Positions 7,165-13,879 of a stretch of DNA of 17,627 bases are shown here, one piece after another. This stretch comes from Lachnospiraceae bacterium. Lineage in GTDB: Bacteria; Bacillota; Clostridia; Lachnospirales; Lachnospiraceae. The stretch spans positions 1 through 17,627 of the forward strand of contig VSNY01000076.1 in NCBI GenBank assembly GCA_009774535.1, read 5' to 3'. Both the position numbers and the translations under genes were made by a program. Each line of letters begins with the position of its first letter. The first letter of the stretch is position 1. Below the pieces are notes generated by a model. It was not told the DNA's origin. It worked only from the letters and a program-made list of their open reading frames with translations, and did no database searches.

Positions 7165-7230
7165 ATCTGAACTGCTGCAAAATGGCGAAACCGAACAACG
7201 GATGATCAGAACTGCCGCAGAATGGGTAAT
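7165..7230 (+). repeat. Imperfect direct repeat in the helicase leader
   Basis: ATCTGAACTGCTGCAAAATG (7165-7184) recurs 40 bp later as ATCAGAACTGCCGCAGAATG (7205-7224). Within the leader, CTGCTGC (7172-7178) can also pair with GCCGCAG around an inner CCG/CGG stem. The segment may fold in RNA or be a pair of binding sites. It does not match a riboswitch I can name. Confidence 0.4.
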
Positions 7231-7320
7231 AGTTTCTGATTATTGGCTGAACACGCTCTATAAAACTTAATCGCAATGAAATAAAATTGAATCTTATTAT
7301 TTAGAATAGAAGGTTATCCT

Positions 7321-8892
7321 ATGAATCATAAACTCTATCCATGGCAAAGCTCATGCCTGAAACGCTGGTTTGCCAATGACGGCAGAGGAATTGTGCAAGC
7401 CGTGACAGGATCAGGAAAAACATTTCTGGCGCTTACTGCTGCCTGGCAGCTGGAACAAAAACTCGGAAAAACGCTGCACGTAAAAATTGTGGTTCCTACC
7501 AGCTCCCTGTTATGGCAGTGGAACCGGGCGCTGCGGGAATTTATTCGTTCTTCTGGCCGTCCTCATAAAAAAATCGGCCTGCGCGGCGACGGCTGCAAAT
7601 CTTCCGCTGACTGTCCATATATGATTTATGTCATCAATTCTGCCCGTTATGAACTGGCACGGCAGATTCTGTCCGAGATCAGGCAGGGAAAACCCGTTCT
7701 TTTAATCGCGGATGAATGCCATCATTATACCAGCGGGCAGAATCAGTTGATTTTTGAATTTCTGCCATATATTGAGGAATACCCGTCACATTTTTTCTCC
7801 TTAGGGCTGACAGCCACCCTGCCGTCCGGGCAGGCGGAAAAGGACTTATGCGCGTTTTTAGGCAAAAAGATCTTTACCTATGGAATGTCTGAGGCATCCG
7901 CTTCCCATACGATCTGCCAATACGATATTTTCCATATCGAACTTGAGTTCCAGGCGGATGAAAGAAACGCATATGACGAGCTTACCGAACAGCTGCGTCT
8001 GTTTTATGCAAAACTGCTGCAGCGGCATCCTGTTCTGAGTGATCTGGGCAGTAAAGAACGTTTTGAACTATTAAAGCGTCTTTGCAGCGACAAAGATCCG
8101 GAAACCGCCAGATTGGCCGCTGCCTGGCTGGGACTTATTTTTAAGCGGAAAAACTTGGTCTGCCTGGCTTCTGCCCGGATCTTATGCGCATGCAGCCTGG
8201 TCAGGCAGCTGACTGACCAGGGAACGCCAGGAGAACGAATCCTGATTTTCGGAGAACGGATTGGCCAGGCCAACGATTTATTTCGGCAGCTGTCCGCGCA
8301 GTATCCTGAGCGAGTCGGCAGATACCATTCCCAAATGGGACCCCAGGCAAATCGAAATACGCTGGAACGTTTCCGCAGCGGCGAGCTTCGCATCCTGATT
8401 GCCTGTAAGTCTATGGATGAGGGCATCGACGTCCCGGATGCATCCGTCGGTATTATCTTATCCGGAACATCCGCGCAGCGGCAGCGGATACAGCGTCTGG
8501 GCAGAATTATCCGCAGACAGGAAGGAAAAAAACGCGCGCTGCTGTATTATCTGCACCTGGATGGTACCTCTGAAGAATCCTTTTTTCTTCCGGAGCACGG
8601 AGAAACCCGCAGCTTTGACCTGAAATTCTGCTCCGCTGATCAGAGCTTCTTCCATCCTGCCTATGAAACTGCCGCGGAAACATATATGCGCAGATTGTGG
8701 TGCAAAGGCGCTGACAGCAAACAACTGCAGGAAGCCAGACAGTGCCTGCAGGCCGGTTATGTGCGGCCGGACTGGCTGCTGGATCAAAAAGAAGCGGAAC
8801 AGCGCGTCCGAGAAGCCACATCCGTTCATAACAGAAACTACTGGATCTGCATGAAAAACCTTTCCGCCAGCGCGGACAGAACCAGACAGTAA
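7321..8892 (+). CDS. XPB-like superfamily II DEAD/DEAH helicase
   Basis: A 523-residue DNA or RNA translocase. The motifs run in order. LYPWQ (5-9) is Q-motif-like. AVTGSGKT (27-34) is motif I and VVPT (57-60) is Ia. DECH (131-134) is motif II and LTAT (163-166) is motif III. ILIFGE (307-312) opens the second RecA domain. MDEGIDVPDAS (365-375) is motif V, and QRLGRIIRR (391-399) is motif VI with its arginine fingers. A helical insertion (about 205-300) separates the two lobes, and a helical tail (about 440-523) follows. The layout resembles Rad25/XPB and related helicases of defence and repair clusters. No nuclease domain is visible. The ribosome site AGAAGG lies about 7 bases before the start. 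It is divergent from the ATPase operon across a shared regulatory region, which supports a functional link. It probably acts as the motor of the module. Confidence 0.88.
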   Translation: MNHKLYPWQSSCLKRWFANDGRGIVQAVTGSGKTFLALTAAWQLEQKLGKTLHVKIVVPTSSLLWQWNRALREFIRSSGRPHKKIGLRGDGCKSSADCPYMIYVINSARYELARQILSEIRQGKPVLLIADECHHYTSGQNQLIFEFLPYIEEYPSHFFSLGLTATLPSGQAEKDLCAFLGKKIFTYGMSEASASHTICQYDIFHIELEFQADERNAYDELTEQLRLFYAKLLQRHPVLSDLGSKERFELLKRLCSDKDPETARLAAAWLGLIFKRKNLVCLASARILCACSLVRQLTDQGTPGERILIFGERIGQANDLFRQLSAQYPERVGRYHSQMGPQANRNTLERFRSGELRILIACKSMDEGIDVPDASVGIILSGTSAQRQRIQRLGRIIRRQEGKKRALLYYLHLDGTSEESFFLPEHGETRSFDLKFCSADQSFFHPAYETAAETYMRRLWCKGADSKQLQEARQCLQAGYVRPDWLLDQKEAEQRVREATSVHNRNYWICMKNLSASADRTRQ

Positions 8893-8897
8893 GTCCC

Positions 8898-8920
8898 GCC
8901 AGACATCCAGTCCATCGTGA
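8898..8920. repeat. 23-bp dispersed repeat, copy B
   Basis: GCCAGACATCCAGTCCATCG followed by TGA matches 458-480 at 21 of 23 positions. It begins just after the helicase stop and ends before the flagellin promoter. Confidence 0.45.
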
Positions 8921-8937
8921 AGATTCATAATTTGTAT

Positions 8938-8966
8938 TTGACAAATCCCCATTTTCACGCTATGGT
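8938..8966 (+). promoter_or_regulatory. SigA-type promoter of the short flagellin gene
   Basis: A perfect -35 TTGACA (8938-8943), a 17-bp spacer and TATGGT (8961-8966) give a strong housekeeping-type promoter about 40 nt upstream of the flagellin start. Flagellin genes usually depend on Sigma-28/SigD. A weak SigD-like word at 8992-8999 lies too close to the ribosome site to be usable. Confidence 0.6.
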
Positions 8967-9013
8967 AATGATAGAGGTTTATTGGCTTTTCAACGATAGA
9001 AAGGAGTGATCTT

Positions 9014-9790
9014 ATGAGCGGTATTTCCGGTATCAGCAGCGCATCGTCCTATTCCTTGTATGGACAGATTGCAAGCGGCAATAAACTAACCTCTGCTGCG
9101 CAGGGAGCGGCGGAACTCGCCATTTCCGAAAAGCAGAATACACAGGTAAAAGGCTACAACGCAGCCACCAACAACCTGCAGTCCGGCAAAGACCTGTTAA
9201 ATATCTCCGACGCTGCCTTGAGCGGTGTGACTGATTATTTGCAGAGAATCCGGGAACTGGCGCTGCAGGCATCCAACAGCGCACTGCTTACGGATGATGA
9301 CGTAGCAGGCATCCAGGACGAAATTAACCAGATGAAGCAGGGAATCGCAGATATTGCTTCCCAGACACAGTACAACCGGCAGAACCTGCTGGACGGCAGC
9401 CGGCCAAACGGCTTCCAGATTGCCTCGGATGGAAACGGCAATTCCATTACGATTCAGGAAGCAGGAAATTCCACCTTAAAGGCGCTTGGAATCGCTGACT
9501 TTGACGTAACCAAAAACTTTGACCTGAATACCATTGACAACGCACTGAACAAAGTCAGCAGCATGCGCAGCCTGGGCGGCGCACAGTCGAACCGCCTGGA
9601 CCATGCCATTAACTTTAACTCTTATGCTGCCTACAATACTGCCGCTGCCCGCAGCAGACTGGCAGATACCGACTACGGGAAAGCGATTACAGAAATGAAA
9701 AAGCAGCAGACACTGCAGACTTACTCGATTATGATGCAGAAGCGGAAAATGCAGGATGAAGCGCGCAGAATGCAGAATTTCTGGACGTAA
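9014..9790 (+). CDS. Short divergent flagellin
   Basis: A 258-residue flagellin of the filament family. The N-terminal helical domain is at about 18-128: ASGNKLTSAAQGAAELAISE, SGKDLLNISDAALS, and LQRIRELALQASN at 76-88, which is the D1 segment known as the TLR5 contact in other flagellins, then NRQNLLDG. The C-terminal domain is at about 180-258 (MRSLGGAQSNRLDHAINF, ARSRLADTDY). Only about 45 residues lie between them, so D2/D3 outer domains are absent. It lacks the classic MRINHN-type opening. It ends in a basic, charged tail (QKRKMQDEARRMQNFWT) where most flagellins end in LLR-like residues. The start has AAGGAG about 7 bases upstream. It is probably a minor or specialised filament subunit and a likely acceptor for the nearby glycosyltransferases. 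Confidence 0.85.
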   Translation: MSGISGISSASSYSLYGQIASGNKLTSAAQGAAELAISEKQNTQVKGYNAATNNLQSGKDLLNISDAALSGVTDYLQRIRELALQASNSALLTDDDVAGIQDEINQMKQGIADIASQTQYNRQNLLDGSRPNGFQIASDGNGNSITIQEAGNSTLKALGIADFDVTKNFDLNTIDNALNKVSSMRSLGGAQSNRLDHAINFNSYAAYNTAAARSRLADTDYGKAITEMKKQQTLQTYSIMMQKRKMQDEARRMQNFWT

Positions 9791-10226
9791 TCCGTTTATT
9801 TTTCCAGCCGCAGGATGATGCTGCCGGAACTAACGGTTCTTATCATGCCTGTTAGTTCCACTACGCGTTAACGGCATGAATAACCTGCAGATTTTGCCTA
9901 TGGCCAGTACTCCATCCGGTCAGACATTAGCGTTTATTACAGCCTGATTCACGCCGTTGCTTTGTTAAAATTTCCAGTCGATGAAACCTCATTGCCGTTC
10001 AAATTTTGCTTTGCACTGACGCTAATCATTCAGTACGAAACTCTAATTGCTGCCCGGGTGGAGTACCAGCCAGGTTCCATCTGCACGATGAATCCTTTGG
10101 CTCTGCAATGGCGAAAACCGTATGCCTGCATATAATTTTATTTCCGGAATGCTGCAGCAATCACCCATATTATGCTGCTAAGATTCTCTGTATAAACCCC
10201 GGCTCAAAATATAAGGAACTATTATT
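9791..10226. other. Non-coding gap after flagellin (436 bp)
   Basis: No credible gene was found. A 74-codon frame at 10006-10230 needs a TTG start, has no ribosome site and lacks coding character. The gap holds the overlapping hairpins at 9826-9878 and a CTGCAATGGCGAAAACCG word (10103-10120) that echoes CTGCAAAATGGCGAAACCG in the helicase leader (7175-7193). It ends with AAGGAAC, the ribosome site of the next gene. I found no riboswitch I can name. Confidence 0.4.
9826..9878 (+). promoter_or_regulatory. Two mutually exclusive hairpins in the flagellin 3' region
   Basis: Hairpin 1 pairs GGAACTAAC (9826-9834) with GTTAGTTCC (9851-9859), 9 perfect pairs. Hairpin 2 pairs CATGCC-T-GTTA (9844-9854) with TAACGGCATG (9869-9878), 10 pairs with one bulge. 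They share bases 9851-9854 and cannot form together. There is no clear U-tract, so a simple intrinsic terminator is unlikely. Message stabilisation or a conformational switch is possible. Confidence 0.45.
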
Positions 10227-11423
10227 ATGAATATATTATTTTACCGTTACAACAGTATCTGTGAATCATCCATTCTTGCGGTCTGGAGAAAATCCGGGCA
10301 TCAGGTCACTGAGATTACAGAAGAAATGGAAAACAAAAGTCTGACTCCGAAAGAACAGATGTTATTAGTCAGCGAACCGCTAAAATCCGGCCGCTATGAC
10401 TTTGTGTTCAGTATTAACTACTTCCCCGTGCTTTCCGAAGTATGCAGTATCTTCAAAACGCCTTATGCATGCTGGATTGTCGACAGTCCTGTACTGGAAT
10501 TATATTCTGATTCTATTTATCGTCCATGGAACCGGATCTTCCTGTTTGATTACGCTATGTATCAGGAATTTGCTCCGAAAAATCCGGACTGTATCTTCTA
10601 TCTTCCACTAGCCTCTGATGTAACGACCTTTTCCCCGATCTGCAGAAGCATTTCCCCGGAAGATCACATAAAATACAGCAGCGATATTTCGTTTGTAGCC
10701 TCACTCTATACTGAAAAATGTCCCTACAATAAATTAAAAAATCCTCCGGACTATTTGCAAGGCTATTTAGATGGTATCATTGAATCACAATTAAAAGTCT
10801 ATGGCTATAATTTTATACGTGAACTTATCACGGAAGAGCTTGCCGCAGAGTTCAAAAAATTCCTGCCAGGATTTTATCAATTTCCAGAAAAATATGATCA
10901 GAATGAGATTGCGCTTGTCGCAGATCTGTATATTGGGACAAAAGTTACGGAACAGGAACGTCTGCGGCTGTTAAAGTCACTGTCCGCGCATTTTTCCGTA
11001 GACCTTTATACCGGCAGCGGCACTTCCAGTCTGCCAGAGGTACACAACAAGGGGCTGGCACGCACATATATGGATATGCCAAAAATCTTCCGGCTTAGCA
11101 AAATCAACCTGAATATGACAGCAAAATCCATAAAATCGGCGCTCCCTCTGCGCATTTGGGATATTCTTGCCTGCGGGGGATTTTTACTGACGAATTTTCA
11201 AAGCGAAATCCCAGAGTACTTTGAGATCGGCACAGATCTGGAGACATATGCAAGTGAAGAAGAACTGTTGGAAAAATGCCAGTATTACCTGACCCATGAA
11301 GAGGAAAGAAAACAAATTGCGGAAAATGGTTATAGAAAAGTAAAAGAGTTCCACAGCCTGGAACAGCGTCTGGCTGAAATGATGGATCTGTTATGGAAAC
11401 AGCCTGGGCAGAATGGCAAGTAA
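10227..11423 (+). CDS. CgeB-like glycosyltransferase
   Basis: A 398-residue glycosyltransferase closely related to the one at 1445-2632. Shared landmarks are YDFVFSINYFPVLSEVC (about 51-67), ACWIVDSPVLELY (about 85-97), FYLPLASD, LRIWDILACGGFLLTNF (about 307-323), EYFEIGTDL, and ERKQIAENGYRKVKEFHS near the end. It has no signal peptide or membrane span, so it acts in the cytoplasm. AAGGAAC lies 8 bases before the start. It follows the flagellin on the same strand after 436 bp, which supports flagellin as the acceptor. The residue pattern gives no direct hint of the sugar. Legionaminic-type donors are suggested only by the operon to the right. Confidence 0.85.
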   Translation: MNILFYRYNSICESSILAVWRKSGHQVTEITEEMENKSLTPKEQMLLVSEPLKSGRYDFVFSINYFPVLSEVCSIFKTPYACWIVDSPVLELYSDSIYRPWNRIFLFDYAMYQEFAPKNPDCIFYLPLASDVTTFSPICRSISPEDHIKYSSDISFVASLYTEKCPYNKLKNPPDYLQGYLDGIIESQLKVYGYNFIRELITEELAAEFKKFLPGFYQFPEKYDQNEIALVADLYIGTKVTEQERLRLLKSLSAHFSVDLYTGSGTSSLPEVHNKGLARTYMDMPKIFRLSKINLNMTAKSIKSALPLRIWDILACGGFLLTNFQSEIPEYFEIGTDLETYASEEELLEKCQYYLTHEEERKQIAENGYRKVKEFHSLEQRLAEMMDLLWKQPGQNGK

Positions 11424-11486
11424 CTCCTATATTCACCACTTTTAACCGTCCAGAAATAACCTGCGCTTATAGCACGGCACTCAGCC

Positions 11487-11647
11487 CCAGAACGTGTCTT
11501 AAAAATACTTTCTGCCAGATGTATTTCACGTTTGTGTGAGATTTACGCCAAATAAAGGTTGCAGACTATGTAACATGAATTTGTCGGAAATCACCCACAA
11601 AGTGAGGAATGCAGATGTCGGAAAATGATTTCTAAGACACGCTCTGG
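11487..11647. repeat. MITE-like element, copy 2
   Basis: About 161 bp, in direct orientation to copy 1 (253-432). The left end CCAGAACGTGTCTTAAAAAT and the complement of the right end CCAGAGCGTGTCTTAGAAAT form a near-perfect inverted repeat. The interior aligns with copy 1 throughout (for example CTTTCTG-CAGATGT-TTTCAC and CTATGTAAC). It lies between the convergent ends of the glycosyltransferase and the small helical protein, where its terminal repeats could also stop transcription. Confidence 0.72.
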
Positions 11648-11680
11648 AACAGGGAACGAACAGCAGCTTTTTATTTACAG

Positions 11681-12046
11681 CTATTCGTCAATATCTTTTA
11701 CCGCTTCCTTCACCTTTTTCAGCATAGGAAGAAGCTGTTTTTCTAAAGCATCGGCAATCTGCTGGTCATCCTGCCCGCGCAAGGCCTCCGCCAGTTTCAT
11801 TATTGCATCATTGATGTCACTTTTACTTAATTTTTCCCCTTTTTCATTGATCAGGGACAAAGTACCGTTCAGCACCCCCATCTCCCAATTTACTGCATCG
11901 GTAACGCTTTTCAGCAGCTGATCGGTATCTTCCTTTTTGGTCGTTGTCAATTCATCGATCAGGATTTCCGTATTTGAGATAAACTTCTCCTGAAAATCTG
12001 CCAGTACTTTTACAGCTTCTAATTGTTCTTTTCTATTGTTTTCCAT
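11681..12046 (-). CDS. Small acidic helical protein of unknown function
   Basis: A 121-residue protein I cannot assign. It is predicted almost entirely helical and acidic, with runs such as NRKEQLEAVKVLADFQEKF, ILIDELTTTKKEDTDQLL and LPMLKKVKEAVKDIDE. It has no cysteine, signal peptide or membrane segment. The start at 12046 is preceded by GGAGG at 5 bases. A slightly longer frame (to 12067) is less well placed. It is the last gene of the sugar operon, after a gap with two stem-loops, so it may also be made separately. An export chaperone or scaffold for the neighbouring flagellin-like protein would fit the size and composition, but this is a guess from context. Confidence 0.7.
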   Translation of the reverse strand: MENNRKEQLEAVKVLADFQEKFISNTEILIDELTTTKKEDTDQLLKSVTDAVNWEMGVLNGTLSLINEKGEKLSKSDINDAIMKLAEALRGQDDQQIADALEKQLLPMLKKVKEAVKDIDE

Positions 12047-12081
12047 AGTATCCTCCATAGTTTTCATACAATATCCTATTC

Positions 12082-12126
12082 TTGCTGTCCTGTATTACAG
12101 CAAAATATTCTCACATTTTAATGTGA
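12082..12126. promoter_or_regulatory. Two stem-loops between the phosphatase and small helical genes
   Basis: TTGCTGT (12082-12088) pairs perfectly with ACAGCAA (12097-12103). TCACATT (12111-12117) pairs with AATGTGA (12120-12126) across two bases, a near-perfect palindrome. They may attenuate transcription into the last gene of the operon or form an operator. Neither has a proper U-tract. Confidence 0.4.
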
Positions 12127-12141
12127 ATTTTGATTCCAAAT

Positions 12142-12759
12142 CTATTCCATCATAAAAAAAGCAAATTCTCTTAAATCCTGGCAGACAAAATCAGCAGTTA
12201 CTTCCTGTTCCAGCCGTTTTGTACCATATCCGCTTTCCAGCAGCACCGTCTTTAATCCGGCATTCTGCCCGCAGATCACATCAGACGCCCGGTCTCCAAC
12301 GAGATATGAATGCGTCATGTCAATCGAAAACTGCTCCTGCGCCTGCTGAAGCATACCCGTCTGCGGTTTGCGGCAGCTGCATTGTTTCCGGTAAGGGCCT
12401 GTTCCATTAGGATGATGCGGACAATAATAGATCGCATCCAGCCCGGTCTGCTGTAACAAGTATGTATTCATCTCCTGTAATACGTCCTCGCTCATCATGC
12501 CGCGCGCGACAGCTGATTGGTTTGTAATGCAAATCGCCAGGCAGCCTTTTTGGTGAAACTCATCAATACAATCTTTTGTGTAAGGAAAGATTTCCAGATC
12601 TTCTAACCTGGTAATATAACTTTTTTCTTTGCACAATACACCATCCCTGTCTAAAAATACCGCGGGGCTTTTTTTACTATTTCCCTTATGACTGTTATCC
12701 TTTTCTATCATTTTCTGCACCATTTTTTCATTTAATATACAGAACATATTTTCTTCCAT
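12142..12759 (-). CDS. GmhB-like HAD-IIIA phosphatase
   Basis: A 205-residue phosphatase of the D,D-heptose bisphosphate / histidinol-phosphate phosphatase family. Motif I is FLDRDG (35-40; nucleophile D37, acid/base D39). Motif II is ITNQS (78-82). The zinc-binding loop is C113-H115 with C127-C129. Motif III is K131, and motif IV is GDRASD (155-160). It dephosphorylates a sugar phosphate in the cytoplasm, probably supplying a precursor to the adjacent nucleotidyltransferase. The first 30 residues precede the domain and no strong ribosome site is seen, so the true start may lie further downstream. It lies 67 bp after the flagellin-like gene in the sugar operon. The symbol is withheld because the exact substrate is not evident. 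Confidence 0.85.
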   Translation of the reverse strand: MEENMFCILNEKMVQKMIEKDNSHKGNSKKSPAVFLDRDGVLCKEKSYITRLEDLEIFPYTKDCIDEFHQKGCLAICITNQSAVARGMMSEDVLQEMNTYLLQQTGLDAIYYCPHHPNGTGPYRKQCSCRKPQTGMLQQAQEQFSIDMTHSYLVGDRASDVICGQNAGLKTVLLESGYGTKRLEQEVTADFVCQDLREFAFFMME

Positions 12760-12826
12760 AGCTAACCAAACAAATGCAAGATATAACTATAGACATTTCT
12801 GATCTCTGACATCTTAACTGCTATTT

Positions 12827-13876
12827 TTACTGCAGCAATACCGCAACCCCATCTTTCGTATGATTTGCCTGTGCAAGTACAGATTCTTTCATCTTTCCCA
12901 AAATACGATACTTAGACTGTTCCACAGACTGCGACGACATATCCGTATCCCGAATCTGCGATTCCGCTGCCTGTGTATTTTCTGCGAGAACATCATCTAC
13001 CATCATAGCTGCACTCATTCGGTTATGAATCGCTCCAAAGTCACTGCGTATGTCAGAAACAATATTGACCGCACGATGGATTTTCTTAATAGATGCAGAC
13101 GCCTCTTCATAATTAGAGACTTTTATATCATCAATTCCCAGAATCTCCGTATCCATCCCTGTAAGCGGTATCGTAATATGATCCCCTTCATTGCTGCTTG
13201 TCTGTATCTTAAGCCCCCTGTACCGCGTCGTAATCAGTGAAGAATACCGGACATTCTGCGTTGTTTCAGTTGGAGCAGCAGTTATGTCAGCCTTAATCTC
13301 TCCGCTTGTCTCAATCGTATAACATGAATCTGAAAAAGATTTTACAATTTTGTCTGCAAGTTCCTCTGCTCTTTGTTCCAATGCAGCGCCAAATCCTGTC
13401 TCATCAAATGTTACCTTGTATTTAAATTTGCCTGTAATCGGATCTGGGTCCGGTGTCGTTGGTGTCTGAATAAACATCTGATCCGTGAGCCATCCGGTAA
13501 AATCCTGCGGATAATCAAACGTCATTTTAAATTCTCCGGTATCTGATGTAAAAAGTACAGATTTATCATATTCCCCGGACGGCATAGAAATCGGATATGT
13601 GTGGTTCAGGTTATATTCCAGACAGCTGCGATACTTGGCCACATAATCCAGCAGGTCATCCTTGACGTGCTTCTTCAGGTCATCCAGCGTTGTATTTGAG
13701 TTAAATTTAATGTTCTGATTTGGAGACTGCATTTCAAACGTCAGCTTTCCACTGCTATCCACAATCGGCGTATTTACTGCCAGTGTTACCGGACGCTGGG
13801 TCTCGCAAAGACCCATGTCAAACTGTGTGCCATATGCATCCAAAGAAGGAATGACATCCAGGTAATAGCATACCAT
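12827..13876 (-). CDS. Flagellin C-terminal-domain protein lacking the flagellin N-terminus
   Basis: A 349-residue protein. Residues about 220-349 match flagellin: GLKIQTSSNEGDHITIPL (221-238), LGIDDIKVS, then KIHRAVNIVSDIRSDFGAIH (265-284), ESQIRDTDM and KESVLAQANHTKDGVAVLLQ at the end. Residues 1-210 are not flagellin-like. They look like a beta-rich variable domain with a helical LDDLKKHVKDDLLDYVAKYR segment and a DPDPITGKFKYKV turn. The conserved N-terminal D0/D1 helix, needed for filament polymerisation, is missing, and no such sequence lies upstream in any frame. It begins 3 bases after the stop of the nucleotidyltransferase gene with no clear ribosome site, so translation depends on coupling. 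It is either a 5'-truncated flagellin, a silent cassette or a purpose-built partner protein. Confidence 0.75.
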   Translation of the reverse strand: MVCYYLDVIPSLDAYGTQFDMGLCETQRPVTLAVNTPIVDSSGKLTFEMQSPNQNIKFNSNTTLDDLKKHVKDDLLDYVAKYRSCLEYNLNHTYPISMPSGEYDKSVLFTSDTGEFKMTFDYPQDFTGWLTDQMFIQTPTTPDPDPITGKFKYKVTFDETGFGAALEQRAEELADKIVKSFSDSCYTIETSGEIKADITAAPTETTQNVRYSSLITTRYRGLKIQTSSNEGDHITIPLTGMDTEILGIDDIKVSNYEEASASIKKIHRAVNIVSDIRSDFGAIHNRMSAAMMVDDVLAENTQAAESQIRDTDMSSQSVEQSKYRILGKMKESVLAQANHTKDGVAVLLQ

Positions 13877-13879
13877 TCA

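Noticed and set aside
7165..7230. Possible cyclic-di-GMP riboswitch in the helicase leader
   Set aside because: GCAAAATGGCGAAACCG recalls part of the GEMM consensus, but the helix order and the GCAAAGCC-type second half are missing.
8972..8999. SigD-like promoter (TAGA-N16-AACGATAG) upstream of flagellin
   Set aside because: Transcription would begin inside the ribosome site at 9001-9006, so the message could not be translated. The SigA promoter at 8938-8966 is better placed.
9926..10026. Inverted repeat ATTAGCGT / ACGCTAAT
   Set aside because: Only 8 pairs with an 85-base loop and no extension; expected by chance at this scale.
10006..10230. 74-codon frame before the third glycosyltransferase
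   Set aside because: It starts with TTG, has no ribosome site, has cysteine- and serine-rich low-quality coding character and overlaps the start of the real gene.
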